Shown here: positions 1-8,084 of the stretch, one piece after another | Layout of the letters: each line of letters begins with the position of its first letter | Position numbering within the stretch: position 1 is the stretch's first letter | From: Deltaproteobacteria bacterium | GTDB lineage: Bacteria > Desulfobacterota > B13-G15 > RBG-16-54-18 | Reading direction: 5' to 3' | Assembly: GCA_003646745.1 (NCBI GenBank) | Contig: QMLM01000029.1 | Coordinates: forward strand, 1-12,239 | DNA length: 12,239 bases | Made by a program: the position numbers and the translations under genes | Notes under the pieces: generated by a model | Told to the model about the DNA's origin: nothing | Databases searched by the model: none | What the model saw: only the letters and a program-made list of their open reading frames with translations

Positions 1-96
1 GTCATGCGGCTGTCCCAGCTCAAGCGTGACATCGCTAGGGTCAAGACCGTCCTGCGCGAGAGAAGGGGTAAGGGTGAAAATGAAAAGGCGCGGTAG
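1..96 (+). CDS. rpmC: 50S ribosomal protein L29 (3' end, partial)
   Basis: The window opens inside a reading frame that gives 31 residues and a TAG stop. The segment [14 protein letters not shown] is the typical C-terminal helix of L29, which sits near the peptide exit tunnel and helps form the docking site for trigger factor and SRP. Family members are about 60-70 residues, so roughly half of the gene is left of the window. Its position directly before rpsQ is the standard order. Its last 17 bases overlap the start of rpsQ, which implies translational coupling. The tail after the helix is short and basic. Confidence 0.9.
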   Translation, partial: VMRLSQLKRDIARVKTVLRERRGKGENEKAR

Positions 97-343
97 CAGA
101 AAAAGGGAAATAGGAGTTGTGATCAGCGATAAAATGGACAAGACAGTGACCGTTAGGGTGGAACGTCTGGTCCAACACCCCATTTACAAAAAATATCTCA
201 AACGTTACACCAAATATAAAGCCCACGATGCGGAGAATAAATGTAGCATCGGTGATAAGGTCTTAATTGTGGAGACACGCCCCCTGAGCAAGACAAAGAG
301 ATGGAGGGTAAAAGAGATCATCGAGAAGGCACCGGAGGTCTAA
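80..343 (+). CDS. rpsQ: 30S ribosomal protein S17
   Basis: The 87-residue product has the S17 OB-fold pattern: [18 protein letters not shown] near residues 12-29, the basic segment [11 protein letters not shown], then [20 protein letters not shown]17 is a primary 16S rRNA-binding protein of the small subunit body. I chose ATG at 80 because it gives a normal N terminus of basic residues before REIGVV, and AGAAGGGG lies about 11 bases upstream. A GTG at 74 in the same frame is a possible alternative that adds two residues. The start overlaps the rpmC end by 17 bases, and rplN follows 9 bases after the stop. Confidence 0.96.
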   Translation: MKRRGSRKREIGVVISDKMDKTVTVRVERLVQHPIYKKYLKRYTKYKAHDAENKCSIGDKVLIVETRPLSKTKRWRVKEIIEKAPEV

Positions 344-352
344 AGACAATCT

Positions 353-721
353 ATGATCCAGATGAGGAGCATTTTAAATGTTGCCGACAATTCAGGAGCG
401 AGGAAGGTCGGCTGTATAAAGGTCTTGGGAAGCTCGAAGAGGAAATATGCTTCCTTGGGTGATGTTATTGTGGTCTCGGTAAAGGACGCCATTCCTAATT
501 CTAAGATAAAGAAAGGCGATGTAGTGAGGGCCGTGGTGGTAAGGACAAAAAAAGGGGTAAGAAGGCTCGATGGCTCTTATATAAGGTTTGATGACAATTC
601 TGCTGTATTGATCAATCAGCAAAATGAACCCATTGGTACACGAATCTTCGGCCCGGTGGCCAGGGAATTGCGGGCAAAGAAATTCATGAAGATTATCTCC
701 CTGGCCCCGGAGGTCCTCTAA
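353..721 (+). CDS. rplN: 50S ribosomal protein L14
   Basis: The 122-residue product matches the usual L14 length and sequence end to end: [20 protein letters not shown] at the N terminus, [23 protein letters not shown] in the middle, and [19 protein letters not shown] at the C terminus. L14 binds 23S rRNA at the subunit interface, where it contacts L19 and takes part in bridges to 16S rRNA. It is also the docking site for the silencing factor RsfS in other bacteria. Nine bases separate it from rpsQ and eight from rplX. Nothing is missing or unusual. Confidence 0.98.
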   Translation: MIQMRSILNVADNSGARKVGCIKVLGSSKRKYASLGDVIVVSVKDAIPNSKIKKGDVVRAVVVRTKKGVRRLDGSYIRFDDNSAVLINQQNEPIGTRIFGPVARELRAKKFMKIISLAPEVL

Positions 722-729
722 GGGGAAGT

Positions 730-1053
730 ATGGGAAAGATATCTATAAAGAAAAATGACACCGTTATGGTGATCGCAGGCAAAGAGAGGGGCAAATCGGG
801 GAAGGTGCTCAAGGTTCTTCCTAAGAAGAACGCAGTAATCATCGAGCGACTCAACTTCGTAAAGCGACACCTGCGACCTGGGGCTGGCCATGGACAGGGG
901 GGCATCGTGGAAAAGGAGGCCCCTATCCATATCTCCAACGTCCAACTCCTTTGCGGCAAGTGTAACCTCCCCACCAGAATAGGGAAAAAGATACTGGAGG
1001 ATGGCAGAAAAATCAGGATATGCAAGAAGTGCGGGGAAGCCATCGACGAATAA
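730..1053 (+). CDS. rplX: 50S ribosomal protein L24, zinc-ribbon form
   Basis: The 107-residue product starts with the KOW-type segment [20 protein letters not shown] (residues 7-26) that defines L24, an early assembly initiator that binds the 5' domain of 23S rRNA. The central [21 protein letters not shown] is also typical. The C-terminal part carries two CxxC pairs, C75-x2-C78 and C98-x2-C101, so this is the zinc-binding (C+) version, which many lineages such as E. coli have lost. It lies between rplN (8-base gap) and rplE (28-base gap). That second gap is one of the two longest in the + strand unit. Confidence 0.97.
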   Translation: MGKISIKKNDTVMVIAGKERGKSGKVLKVLPKKNAVIIERLNFVKRHLRPGAGHGQGGIVEKEAPIHISNVQLLCGKCNLPTRIGKKILEDGRKIRICKKCGEAIDE

Positions 1054-1081
1054 GATTCATACGGATAGAACGAGGTCGAAG

Positions 1082-1612
1082 ATGAAAGAATTTTATCATA
1101 AAGAAGTAGTTCCAGCCTTGATGAAACGGTTCAACTACAAAAACGTCATGCAGGTACCCAAGTTGGAGAAGATCGTCATCAATATGGGGCTGGGAGAGGC
1201 CATTCAAAATATCAAAATCCTCGATTCCGCCGTCGAGGAGATAGCCGCCATCACAGGACAGAGGCCCGTTATCACAAAGGCCAAGAGATCTATCGCCCAA
1301 TTCAAACTAAGGGCAGGTATGCCCATCGGCTGCATGGTGACCCTGAGGAAGGAGAGGATGTATGAGTTTCTCAACAGACTCATTAATGTCGCCCTTCCGA
1401 GGGTAAGGGATTTTCGTGGACTTTCCCCCCATTCCTTTGACGGAAGAGGCAATTATGCCTTGGGGATCAGGGAACAGATCATCTTTCCGGAGATAAATTA
1501 TGATAAAATTGATAAAATCAAGGGCATGAACATAGTTATTGTGACCACCGCCAAGACGGATGAGGAGGGAAGGGAACTCCTCAAGCTCATGGGCATGCCT
1601 TTTAGGAGTTAA
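1082..1612 (+). CDS. rplE: 50S ribosomal protein L5
   Basis: The 176-residue product has L5 landmarks in order: [16 protein letters not shown] near the N terminus, [29 protein letters not shown] in the middle, and [28 protein letters not shown] in the second half. L5 binds 5S rRNA in the central protuberance and touches P-site tRNA. I chose ATG at 1082 because it gives the normal start [17 protein letters not shown]; an in-frame ATG at 1001 would add 27 residues unlike the family that overlap rplX. GAGGTCGAAG just upstream is a modest ribosome site. The stop TAA overlaps the rpsN Shine-Dalgarno sequence. Confidence 0.97.
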   Translation: MKEFYHKEVVPALMKRFNYKNVMQVPKLEKIVINMGLGEAIQNIKILDSAVEEIAAITGQRPVITKAKRSIAQFKLRAGMPIGCMVTLRKERMYEFLNRLINVALPRVRDFRGLSPHSFDGRGNYALGIREQIIFPEINYDKIDKIKGMNIVIVTTAKTDEEGRELLKLMGMPFRS

Positions 1613-1618
1613 GGAGGT
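1611..1618 (+). promoter_or_regulatory. Strong Shine-Dalgarno site fixing the GTG start of rpsN
   Basis: AAGGAGGT is a full match to the anti-Shine-Dalgarno end of 16S rRNA. It sits 6 bases before the GTG at 1625 and shares two bases with the rplE stop codon. It supports the GTG as the true start of rpsN and ties its translation to the arrival of ribosomes finishing rplE. Confidence 0.85.
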
Positions 1619-1624
1619 TTCCCT

Positions 1625-1810
1625 GTGGCGAGAAAGGCCCTAATCGTCAAGGCCCAGCGGCAAAAAAAGTTTAAGGTAAGAGAATACAACAGGTGCCCTA
1701 TCTGTGGCAGGGCCCGAGCCTTTTACAGAAAGTTCAATATGTGCCGTATATGCTTGAGAAAATTTGCCCTGAGGGGAGATATTCCTGGCGTTATCAAATC
1801 AAGCTGGTAA
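1625..1810 (+). CDS. rpsN: 30S ribosomal protein S14, type Z (zinc)
   Basis: The 61-residue product is the short zinc form of S14 (type Z), not the long form of about 100 residues. Four cysteines make a zinc ribbon: C24-x2-C27 and C40-x2-C43, within [21 protein letters not shown]. The end, [10 protein letters not shown], is the family signature. S14 binds 16S rRNA in the head of the 30S subunit and joins late in assembly. The start is GTG, supported by a perfect Shine-Dalgarno site 6 bases upstream and by the usual [11 protein letters not shown] terminus. rpsH starts 13 bases after its stop. Confidence 0.97.
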   Translation: MARKALIVKAQRQKKFKVREYNRCPICGRARAFYRKFNMCRICLRKFALRGDIPGVIKSSW

Positions 1811-1823
1811 CTTTGGAGAACAT

Positions 1824-2222
1824 ATGAGCATGACAGATCCCATAGCACATATGCTGACCAAGATTCGTAATGCCATTATGGCAAAAAAGACGGAGGTGGA
1901 AGTTCCATCCTCCAAGTTAAAGGCAAGAATAGCTGAAATTCTTAAAGAAGAAGGTTATATTAAGGATTATGAGGTTATTGCTGATAACAAACAGGGTATC
2001 CTCAAGATATACCTCAAATACGATGCCAATAAAGAGTGTGTAATTACCAACCTGCAGCGGGTAAGCAAACCCAGTCGAAGGGTTTATGTAGCCAAAGACG
2101 AGATCCCATCGGTGTTGAGCGGGTTGGGGATAGCCATCCTGTCCACCTCCAGGGGCGTGATGACAGATCGTGCCGCCCGTAAGGCAGGAGTGGGAGGGGA
2201 GGTTATCTGCTATGTTTGGTAA
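1824..2222 (+). CDS. rpsH: 30S ribosomal protein S8
   Basis: The 132-residue product begins [17 protein letters not shown] and ends with the S8 signature [27 protein letters not shown]. Its length is normal. S8 is a primary binder of the 16S rRNA central domain. In E. coli it also represses spc operon translation by binding mRNA near the start of rplE; I cannot identify such a site here, where only 28 bases separate rplX from rplE. A second ATG at 1830 gives MTDPIAHM and is an equally good start; I kept the first, which follows GGAGAACAT. Confidence 0.97.
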   Translation: MSMTDPIAHMLTKIRNAIMAKKTEVEVPSSKLKARIAEILKEEGYIKDYEVIADNKQGILKIYLKYDANKECVITNLQRVSKPSRRVYVAKDEIPSVLSGLGIAILSTSRGVMTDRAARKAGVGGEVICYVW

Positions 2223-2238
2223 CCAAAGGGAGGGGTAG

Positions 2239-2775
2239 ATGTCCAGGATAGGAAAGGTTCCCATTCCTATCCCTGAAGGGGTAGAGGTAAAGCTGCAGGG
2301 GCCTACTTTGGAGGTAAAAGGGCCTAAAGGTACCCTTACCCATACCATACCTGAAGGCATCATCCTCCAAATAGAGGATGGGATGATACAAGTTAGACGA
2401 AGCAGCGATACAAAAAGGATCCACTCCCTGCATGGTCTGACCAGGACACTGATCTCGAATATGGTGACAGGAGTGACACAGGGGTTTGAAAAAAGGCTGG
2501 AGATTGTGGGGATAGGATACAGGGCTAACCTTCAGGGAAGAACTTTGCAGCTGAGCTTGGGGTACTCGCATCCGGTAAACTATACCCTTCCCGAGGGCAT
2601 AGAGGTAGTAGTGGAGGCTCAGACAAGGATCACAGTAAAGGGGATCGACAAACAAAAGGTAGGACAGGTAGCTGCTGAGATAAGGGGATTCAGGAAGCCT
2701 GAACCATACAAGGGGAAGGGGATCAGATATGTAGGAGAGGAAATCCGCAGAAAGGCGGGCAAGGCCAAAGGCTAA
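2239..2775 (+). CDS. rplF: 50S ribosomal protein L6
   Basis: The 178-residue product begins [17 protein letters not shown], shows the two repeated domains of L6 with the internal [13 protein letters not shown], and ends with the signature [23 protein letters not shown]6 binds 23S rRNA near the sarcin-ricin loop and the factor-binding site. AGGGAGGGG lies just before the ATG. The gap to rpsH is 16 bases and to rplR 9 bases. Length and domain layout are standard. Confidence 0.98.
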   Translation: MSRIGKVPIPIPEGVEVKLQGPTLEVKGPKGTLTHTIPEGIILQIEDGMIQVRRSSDTKRIHSLHGLTRTLISNMVTGVTQGFEKRLEIVGIGYRANLQGRTLQLSLGYSHPVNYTLPEGIEVVVEAQTRITVKGIDKQKVGQVAAEIRGFRKPEPYKGKGIRYVGEEIRRKAGKAKG

Positions 2776-2784
2776 GGGAGAAAA

Positions 2785-3150
2785 GTGGCGGTCAAAAAGA
2801 GATTAATAGGAAGGTTGAGAAGGAAACTAAGGGTAAGAAAAAAGGTGAGGGGGAGTGAAGAACGTCCTCGTCTTACCGTATATCGCAGCCTTCGGCATAT
2901 CTATGCCCAAGTGATCGTCGATGCTAATGGAAGGACCTTGGCAGCGGCCTCTACCCTTAGCAAAGAGTTGCGGGGAAAATTAAAAAGCACAAGCAACATA
3001 GAAGCGGCCCAAGCAGTAGGGGAACTAGTGGCGCGCAAGGCCCTGGAGAAAGGGATCAAAAAGGTGGTCTTTGACCGCAATGGATTCCTCTATCATGGCA
3101 GGGTAAAGGCATTGGCGGATGCTGCACGCCGCAGTGGTCTGAAGTTCTGA
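2785..3150 (+). CDS. rplR: 50S ribosomal protein L18
   Basis: The 121-residue product has a very basic N-terminal arm (residues 1-27) followed by [20 protein letters not shown] and the C-terminal signature [26 protein letters not shown]18 wraps 5S rRNA and helps anchor it to 23S rRNA with L5. The start is GTG, 4 bases after AAGGGAG at 2774-2780; no ATG lies near the expected N terminus. rpsE follows after 14 bases. Confidence 0.97.
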   Translation: MAVKKRLIGRLRRKLRVRKKVRGSEERPRLTVYRSLRHIYAQVIVDANGRTLAAASTLSKELRGKLKSTSNIEAAQAVGELVARKALEKGIKKVVFDRNGFLYHGRVKALADAARRSGLKF

Positions 3151-3164
3151 GCATAAGGGAGGAG

Positions 3165-3665
3165 ATGTTGGAAAAGATCGACCCTAATGAACTTGAGTTA
3201 ACAGATAGGGTGGTACATATCAGCAGGGTGGCCAAGGTGGTGAAGGGGGGGAGAAGATTTCGTTTTAGCGCCTTGGTGGTAGTGGGGGATGGCAAAGGGG
3301 TTGTGGGCAGTGGTTTGGGTAAGGCCCATGAAGTCCCCGAGGCCATTCGCAAGGGGATCGAATTGGCCAAGAAAAACCTAATGAGGGTACCTATTATCAA
3401 TGGAACCATCCCCTATGCAGTTGTCGGAAGGTTTGGTGCCGGCAAGGTAATCTTGAGACCAGCCTCTGAGGGTACGGGTGTGATCGCCGGTGCAGCGGTG
3501 AGGGCAGTAGTGGAGCTGGCAGGGATACAAAACATCTTGACCAAGTCTCTGGGTTCCAACAACCCCCATAACTTGATCAAGGCCACCTTTGAAGGCCTAA
3601 AACAGCTCAAGACCCCTGAGCAGATCGCCAAGAAACGGGGCAAAGAGGTGAGTGAGATCCTCTGA
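3165..3665 (+). CDS. rpsE: 30S ribosomal protein S5
   Basis: The 166-residue product shows the S5 double-stranded RNA-binding domain: [43 protein letters not shown], about residues 12-54. The C-terminal domain follows with [19 protein letters not shown] and [20 protein letters not shown]5 is required for decoding accuracy, and spectinomycin resistance maps to its N-terminal loop in other bacteria. The loop here ([13 protein letters not shown]) looks wild type. GGGAGGAG precedes the ATG. Its stop lies 13 bases before rpmD. Confidence 0.98.
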   Translation: MLEKIDPNELELTDRVVHISRVAKVVKGGRRFRFSALVVVGDGKGVVGSGLGKAHEVPEAIRKGIELAKKNLMRVPIINGTIPYAVVGRFGAGKVILRPASEGTGVIAGAAVRAVVELAGIQNILTKSLGSNNPHNLIKATFEGLKQLKTPEQIAKKRGKEVSEIL

Positions 3666-3678
3666 GGTTGAGGTAAAA

Positions 3679-3861
3679 ATGGCTAAAGGATACCTGAAGG
3701 TAAAATTAGTTCGCAGCAGCATAGGGCGTCCCCGAAAACATCGGGAGGTCTTGAGAGGAATGGGTTTGACCAAATTGAACAAGGTGGTGGTCTTAAAGGA
3801 CACTCCCCAGACATGGGGGATGATCAAAAAGGTCTCGCACCTGGTGGAGGTAATCGAGTAA
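3679..3861 (+). CDS. rpmD: 50S ribosomal protein L30
   Basis: The 60-residue product matches the short bacterial L30: [20 protein letters not shown], then [31 protein letters not shown]30 binds 23S rRNA. I placed the start at ATG 3679, which gives [13 protein letters not shown] and follows TTGAGGT. An in-frame ATG at 3652 would overlap rpsE and add nine residues that do not belong to the family. Only one base separates its stop from the ATG of rplO, so the two are probably translated in a coupled way. Confidence 0.96.
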   Translation: MAKGYLKVKLVRSSIGRPRKHREVLRGMGLTKLNKVVVLKDTPQTWGMIKKVSHLVEVIE

Positions 3862-3862
3862 G

Positions 3863-4300
3863 ATGTTGGGGCAACTAAGGCCGCCCCCTGGGGCGAGGAA
3901 AAAACCGAAACGCGTGGGAAGGGGGCCGGGTTCCGGTCATGGAAAGACGGCATGCCGGGGGACAAAAGGGCAGAAGGCACGCAGTGGTGCTGATGTACCC
4001 CTCGGCTTTGAGGGTGGACAAATGCCCCTGCAGCGACGTCTGCCCAAAAGGGGCTTCAGAAATATATTCAAAAAGAGATATGCCCTAGTTCATCTCAGGG
4101 ATCTAAACCGTTTTCGAGAAGGTGAGGTGGTGGATATCGAGACCATGCGACAAGCAGGACTGGTCAAAAAGGTCTATGATGGGGTCAAAATCCTAGGAGA
4201 TGGTGAACTGAAGGTCGCCCTAACGGTTAGGGCCCATAAGTTCACCGAGTCGGCTCGAGAGAAGATCGAGGCGGCCTCGGGAAAGGTCGAGGTGATCTAA
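3863..4300 (+). CDS. rplO: 50S ribosomal protein L15
   Basis: The 145-residue product has the glycine- and lysine-rich N-terminal tail typical of L15 ([24 protein letters not shown], residues about 19-42), then [20 protein letters not shown] and the C-terminal [25 protein letters not shown]15 reaches into the 23S rRNA core and is a late assembly protein. It sits between rpmD (1-base gap) and secY (2-base gap), the tightest part of the unit. The N terminus [13 protein letters not shown] is normal for the family. Confidence 0.97.
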   Translation: MLGQLRPPPGARKKPKRVGRGPGSGHGKTACRGTKGQKARSGADVPLGFEGGQMPLQRRLPKRGFRNIFKKRYALVHLRDLNRFREGEVVDIETMRQAGLVKKVYDGVKILGDGELKVALTVRAHKFTESAREKIEAASGKVEVI

Positions 4301-4302
4301 AA

Positions 4303-5610
4303 GTGGGGGCCATCGCCAACATCCTCAAGATACCCGAGCTTAAAAGGCGCATCTTGGTAACCCTGCTGTTACTGGCGGTCTACCGGGTGGGATGTTACAT
4401 CCCCACCCCGGGAATCGATCGGGAGGCCCTCGCTTCCTTCTTTCTCCAAACGGGGGGGACATTGCTCGGTTTCTTTGACATGTTTGCCGGAGGCGCCCTG
4501 AGGCGATTTTCCGTCTTTGCCCTCGGCATTATGCCCTATATCAGTGCCTCCATCATCCTGCAATTGCTAACGGTAGTGATCCCCTATCTCGATCGCCTGC
4601 AAAAAGAGGGGGAAATAGGAAGGAGAAAAATAATTCAGTACACTAGATATGGGACAGTCATCCTGAGTATGATCCAGGGATTTGGCATCGCGGTAGGGTT
4701 GGAAGGAATGAAGGGGACAGGAGGAGAGCTTGTGGTCCTGCATCCTGGCTGGTCTTTTCGTCTCATGACGGTGATCACCCTTACCGCTGGCACCGCTTTC
4801 TTGATGTGGCTGGGTGAGCAGATCACCGAAAGGGGAATAGGTAACGGTATCTCTTTGATCATCTTCGCGGGGATCATAGCAAGGATGCCTGCTGCGGTGG
4901 GCAATACATTCCGGCTGATGAGAACAGGAGAGCTAGGGGCCATCCTCATCTTGGGCATCCTCATCTTTATGGTCGCTGTGGTGGCCTTCATCGTTTATAT
5001 GGAGACCGCCCATCGCAGGATACCCGTCCAGTACGCCAAAAGGATCATAGGCAGGAGGATGTACGGGGGACAAAGTACCCATCTCCCGTTGAAGATCAAT
5101 ACCTCTGGGGTTATCCCCCCTATTTTTGCCTCCTCTATAATCATGTTTCCGGCCACCATTGCCAACTTTGTAGGTCACCCCTGGATGCAGGCCATCGCCC
5201 AGAGCCTATCCCCTACAAAGTTGATCTATAATTTGCTCTATGTGGGTTTCATCATCTTCTTCTGCTACTTTTACACCGCTGTAGTCTTCAACCCGGTAGA
5301 TGTGGCCGACAACATGAAAAAATATGGCGGATATATCCCCGGTATACGACCGGGGAAGACCACCGCCGATTATATAGACCGGGTCCTCACCAGGATCACC
5401 CTAGGTGGGGCCATATATGTATCTGGGGTATGCGTGTTACCCTCCATTCTGATAGCAAAATTCAATGTCCCCTTTTATTTTGGAGGAACGGCTCTGCTTA
5501 TTGTAGTAGGTGTGGCCCTGGATACCATCCAGCAAATAGAATCCCATATGTTGACCAGACACTACGAAGGGTTGATAAGGGGAGGTAGGATAAAAGGACG
5601 TCGCAGATAA
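4303..5610 (+). CDS. secY: Preprotein translocase subunit SecY
   Basis: The 435-residue product is the channel-forming subunit of the SecYEG translocon in the inner membrane. Hydrophobic segments consistent with ten membrane helices run through the protein. Landmarks are [14 protein letters not shown] near the N terminus, the plug and second-helix region [55 protein letters not shown] in the middle, and the cytoplasmic loop [26 protein letters not shown]. The end is very basic ([10 protein letters not shown]). The start is GTG, 2 bases after the rplO stop, with GAGGTGA upstream inside rplO. Placement after rplO and before adk is the classic spc order. Confidence 0.98.
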   Translation: MGAIANILKIPELKRRILVTLLLLAVYRVGCYIPTPGIDREALASFFLQTGGTLLGFFDMFAGGALRRFSVFALGIMPYISASIILQLLTVVIPYLDRLQKEGEIGRRKIIQYTRYGTVILSMIQGFGIAVGLEGMKGTGGELVVLHPGWSFRLMTVITLTAGTAFLMWLGEQITERGIGNGISLIIFAGIIARMPAAVGNTFRLMRTGELGAILILGILIFMVAVVAFIVYMETAHRRIPVQYAKRIIGRRMYGGQSTHLPLKINTSGVIPPIFASSIIMFPATIANFVGHPWMQAIAQSLSPTKLIYNLLYVGFIIFFCYFYTAVVFNPVDVADNMKKYGGYIPGIRPGKTTADYIDRVLTRITLGGAIYVSGVCVLPSILIAKFNVPFYFGGTALLIVVGVALDTIQQIESHMLTRHYEGLIRGGRIKGRRR

Positions 5611-5626
5611 AAGGAGAAAGCAAGGG

Positions 5627-6271
5627 ATGAATCTAATCCTTTTAGGTCCACCCGGCTCAGGAAAGGGCACGCAGGCTCAGATGATGACTGAAAGGTATCA
5701 TATTCCTCAAATATCCACTGGTGATATCCTTAGGGCAGCGGTAAAGGAAGGAACTCCCCTCGGGAGGGAGGCAAAAAGATACATGGATCAGGGGGAATTG
5801 GTTCCGGACGAAGTGGTCGTGGGAATAGTCAAAGATAGACTTAATGCCTCAGACTGCAACAGTGGCTTTATATTAGATGGATTCCCCCGAACCCTCCCCC
5901 AGGCCGAGGCCCTGGACACTACCCTGAAGGCGATGGAGAGGGGGATCGACCATGTCGTAAGCATTGAGGTAGACAAGGATGAGCTGATAAGACGTCTGAC
6001 GGGCAGGAGGACTTGTCGCAGATGTGGGGCAATGTACCATATCATCTTTGATCCTCCCAAAAGGGATGGGATATGTGATAGGTGTGGAGGGGAACTCTAC
6101 CAAAGGGATGATGATAAGGAGGAAACCATCAGGGCCAGATTACAGGTGTATGAGAGACAAACTGCTCCTTTGATCGAATACTATAGGAAAAGGGGGATCT
6201 TGCGCTCCATAGATGGGGTGGGGGAGATAGAAGAGATCTTCCAAAAAATAATAAAGGCCATTGAGGGATAA
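5627..6271 (+). CDS. adk: Adenylate kinase, zinc LID type
   Basis: The 214-residue enzyme interconverts ATP + AMP and 2 ADP in the cytoplasm. The P-loop GPPGSGKGT is at residues 7-15, the AMP-binding segment STGDILR at 30-36, and DGFPRT at 84-89. The LID domain carries four cysteines (C130, C133, C150, C153), so it binds structural zinc, as in Gram-positive and many deep-branching or anaerobic bacteria and unlike E. coli. AAAGGAG lies 10 bases before the ATG. In most bacteria map follows adk; here infA follows 14 bases after the stop. Confidence 0.98.
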   Translation: MNLILLGPPGSGKGTQAQMMTERYHIPQISTGDILRAAVKEGTPLGREAKRYMDQGELVPDEVVVGIVKDRLNASDCNSGFILDGFPRTLPQAEALDTTLKAMERGIDHVVSIEVDKDELIRRLTGRRTCRRCGAMYHIIFDPPKRDGICDRCGGELYQRDDDKEETIRARLQVYERQTAPLIEYYRKRGILRSIDGVGEIEEIFQKIIKAIEG

Positions 6272-6285
6272 ATGAGGGGGTCTTG

Positions 6286-6504
6286 ATGCCAAAGGGAGAA
6301 GCCATAGCAGTAGAAGGCACGGTCACAGAGACCCTTCCCAACGCTATGTTTAGGGTGGAGTTGGAGAACGGCCATAAAGTATTGGCCCACATCTCTGGGA
6401 AGATGAGGATGCACTACATAAAGATCCTACCGGGGGACAGGGTCACAGTGGAATTGTCTCCATACGACCTTAGTAGGGGCAGGATAATATATCGCGGCAA
6501 ATAG
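6286..6504 (+). CDS. infA: Translation initiation factor IF-1
   Basis: The 72-residue product is a textbook IF-1: [63 protein letters not shown]. It is a single OB-fold that binds the A site of the 30S subunit during initiation. I chose ATG 6286 (MPKGEA) because it gives the usual length; a TTG directly before it at 6283 is also in frame. GAGGGGG lies about 6 bases upstream. It sits where map is usually found next to adk. A 30-base gap, the longest in the unit, follows before rpmJ. Confidence 0.97.
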   Translation: MPKGEAIAVEGTVTETLPNAMFRVELENGHKVLAHISGKMRMHYIKILPGDRVTVELSPYDLSRGRIIYRGK

Positions 6505-6522
6505 ATCTTTGGGAAGGGGCCA

Positions 6523-6530
6523 AAGGAGGT
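6523..6530 (+). promoter_or_regulatory. Strong Shine-Dalgarno site of rpmJ
   Basis: AAGGAGGT lies 4 bases before the ATG at 6535, in the 30-base gap between infA and rpmJ. It confirms that the short reading frame that follows is translated. Confidence 0.85.
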
Positions 6531-6534
6531 TGAG

Positions 6535-6648
6535 ATGAAGGTAAGATCCTCAGTAAGGAAGATCTGCGATAAGTGTAAGATCATTAAGAGAAAAGGGGTA
6601 ATAAGGGTCATCTGTGTAAACCCCAGACATAAACAGAGACAAGGTTAG
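6535..6648 (+). CDS. rpmJ: 50S ribosomal protein L36, zinc form
   Basis: This 37-residue reading frame is easy to miss because of its size. It begins [20 protein letters not shown] and ends NPRHKQRQG. The zinc ligands C11, C14, C27 and H32 are all present, so it is the C+ form of L36. L36 is the smallest large-subunit protein and binds 23S rRNA near the factor-binding region. The length of 37 residues is typical. A perfect Shine-Dalgarno site lies 4 bases upstream, and the stop codon overlaps the ribosome-binding site of rpsM. Its place between infA and rpsM is standard. Confidence 0.97.
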   Translation: MKVRSSVRKICDKCKIIKRKGVIRVICVNPRHKQRQG

Positions 6649-6654
6649 GAGGGG
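6647..6654 (+). promoter_or_regulatory. Shine-Dalgarno site fixing the TTG start of rpsM
   Basis: AGGAGGGG overlaps the last two bases of the rpmJ stop and lies 3 bases before the TTG at 6658. No ATG or GTG is available near the S13 N terminus, so this site decides the start. Confidence 0.8.
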
Positions 6655-6657
6655 AAA

Positions 6658-7029
6658 TTGCCCAGAATAGCAGGTGTTGATTTGCCAAAAGATAAGAGGG
6701 TGGAGATTGCCCTTACCTATATTTACGGCATTGGTCGTTCTACCTCCCAAAAGATCTTGAACGAGGCTGGCATCAACTGGGACAAGAGGGCGGGGGAGTT
6801 GACTGAGTCGGAGGTGGTCAAGATAAGGGAGATCATCGACCGAAATTATAAGGTGGAGGGAGAGCTAAGAAGGGAAGTGGCCATGAATATCAAGAGGCTC
6901 ATGGACCTAGGTTCATATCGAGGCCTGCGACACCGCCGTTCCCTTCCGGTGAGAGGGCAAAGGACCCATACCAATGCCAGGACGAGAAAAGGGCCTCGAA
7001 GGGGAATAATCGGGAAAAAGAAAAAATAG
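6658..7029 (+). CDS. rpsM: 30S ribosomal protein S13
   Basis: The 123-residue product begins [20 protein letters not shown] after the initiator and carries the helix-two-turn-helix region [13 protein letters not shown]. The C-terminal signature is [24 protein letters not shown], followed by a lysine-rich end. S13 sits in the 30S head, contacts P-site tRNA and forms bridges to L5 and 23S rRNA. The start codon is TTG, unusual for a highly expressed gene, but backed by a strong Shine-Dalgarno site and exact agreement with the family N terminus. It is the first gene of the alpha-operon part; only 9 bases separate it from rpmJ, so there is no leader for an E. coli-type S4 pseudoknot. Confidence 0.97.
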   Translation: MPRIAGVDLPKDKRVEIALTYIYGIGRSTSQKILNEAGINWDKRAGELTESEVVKIREIIDRNYKVEGELRREVAMNIKRLMDLGSYRGLRHRRSLPVRGQRTHTNARTRKGPRRGIIGKKKK

Positions 7030-7038
7030 GGGAAATAC

Positions 7039-7431
7039 ATGGCTAAAAAAGGACAAAAAAGCGCCAAAAAAAGGTCGAAGATGAACATACCTTCAGGAAT
7101 TGCCCATATACAGGCTACTTTTAATAATACCATTGTGACCATCACCGATGAACATGGCAACACCATTGCCTGGGCCAGCGCAGGCACCCAAGGGTTTAAG
7201 GGATCGCGTAAGGGCACACCCTTTGCCGCCCAATTGGCTGCCGAGGCTGCAGCGAAAAAGGCCATGGAGTACGGGATGAAGACAGTGGACGTCTATGTGA
7301 AGGGACCTGGGGCAGGAAGGGAGGCGGCGTTGCGGGCCTTGCAGGCTGCCGGTTTTAAGGTCCATATGATCAGGGACGTAACCCCAATACCCCATAATGG
7401 CTGCAGGCCTCCAAAGAGGAGGAGGGTATAA
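7039..7431 (+). CDS. rpsK: 30S ribosomal protein S11
   Basis: The 130-residue product has [21 protein letters not shown], then [18 protein letters not shown], and ends [18 protein letters not shown], the S11 signature. S11 lies on the 30S platform and lines the mRNA exit channel. The IPHNG motif is intact; in E. coli its asparagine is the one converted to isoaspartate. The last codons of this gene also form the ribosome-binding site for rpsD, whose start lies 1 base after the stop. Confidence 0.98.
   Translation: MAKKGQKSAKKRSKMNIPSGIAHIQATFNNTIVTITDEHGNTIAWASAGTQGFKGSRKGTPFAAQLAAEAAAKKAMEYGMKTVDVYVKGPGAGREAALRALQAAGFKVHMIRDVTPIPHNGCRPPKRRRV
7417..7426 (+). promoter_or_regulatory. Shine-Dalgarno site fixing the TTG start of rpsD
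   Basis: GAGGAGGAGG lies inside the end of rpsK, where it encodes part of the basic KRRRV tail, and about 6 bases before the TTG at 7433. It makes rpsD translation dependent on, or coupled to, translation of rpsK. Confidence 0.8.
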
Positions 7432-7432
7432 A

Positions 7433-8062
7433 TTGGCTAGGTATAGAGAGTCGGTTTGTCGCTTGTGCCGTCGAGAAGGAATGAAGCTCTTTTTAAAGGG
7501 AGAAAGGTGCTACTCGGACAAGTGTGCCTTTGAGCGTCGGGGTTATCCACCGGGGCAACATGGACAAGGACGGATCAAATTCTCCGATTATGGCATTCAG
7601 TTGAGGGAGAAACAAAAGGTCAAGAGGATATACGGAGTCTCGGAGAGGCAATTTCGCAACTATTTTGAGTGGGCCGATAGGCAAAGGGGGATAACGGGAA
7701 CAAACCTGTTGGTACTGCTGGAGCGAAGGTTAGACAACACTGTTTACAGGTTGGGTTTTACCACTTCCCGCCAAGAGGCGCGCCAGTTGGTGAGTCACGG
7801 CCACTTTTTGGTCAATGGGCGTAAAGTGAACATCCCCTCTTACCTTGTAAAACCTGGCGATGTCATCGAGGTTAAGGAAAAGAGTAAGGGGATGGACAGG
7901 ATAAAAGAGGCCTTAGAGGGGGTAGCCAGGAGGGGAATACCCTCATGGTTAGAGTTGGAAAAGGATAAGTTCAGGGGAATTGTCAGAGGGTGGCCCAATC
8001 GAGAGGAATTGACCACCCCACCTATCCAAGAACAGCTTATCGTAGAGCTATACTCCAAATAG
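7433..8062 (+). CDS. rpsD: 30S ribosomal protein S4, zinc form
   Basis: The 209-residue product starts [19 protein letters not shown] after a TTG initiator. Cysteines C9, C12, C26 and C31 form the zinc site of the C+ form. The S4 RNA-binding domain follows: [42 protein letters not shown], about residues 100-142. S4 nucleates 30S assembly and in E. coli represses the alpha operon. The TTG start is supported by the strong ribosome site at 7417-7426 and the family N terminus; an upstream in-frame ATG at 7397 would overlap rpsK and add unrelated residues. It ends 22 bases before rpoA. Confidence 0.97.
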   Translation: MARYRESVCRLCRREGMKLFLKGERCYSDKCAFERRGYPPGQHGQGRIKFSDYGIQLREKQKVKRIYGVSERQFRNYFEWADRQRGITGTNLLVLLERRLDNTVYRLGFTTSRQEARQLVSHGHFLVNGRKVNIPSYLVKPGDVIEVKEKSKGMDRIKEALEGVARRGIPSWLELEKDKFRGIVRGWPNREELTTPPIQEQLIVELYSK

Positions 8063-8084
8063 CTCAGGAGGGAATTTAAGGGCT

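Noticed and set aside
1054..1081. S8-type translational control site between rplX and rplE, as in E. coli
   Set aside because: The 28-base gap shows no clear helix with the S8-binding core, so the claim cannot be supported from this sequence.
1562..1618. Alternative pairings around the rplE stop: AACTCCT with AGGAGTT, and CTCCT with the rpsN Shine-Dalgarno site
   Set aside because: Purine-rich stretches are common throughout this unit, so such short matches are expected by chance. No conserved regulator site (for example for S8) could be recognised.
5337..5355. Perfect 7-base inverted repeat CCCCGGT/ACCGGGG with a 5-base loop inside secY
   Set aside because: It encodes the conserved PGIRPG loop of SecY, is not followed by a T run, and lies mid-gene, so it is best seen as a by-product of coding.
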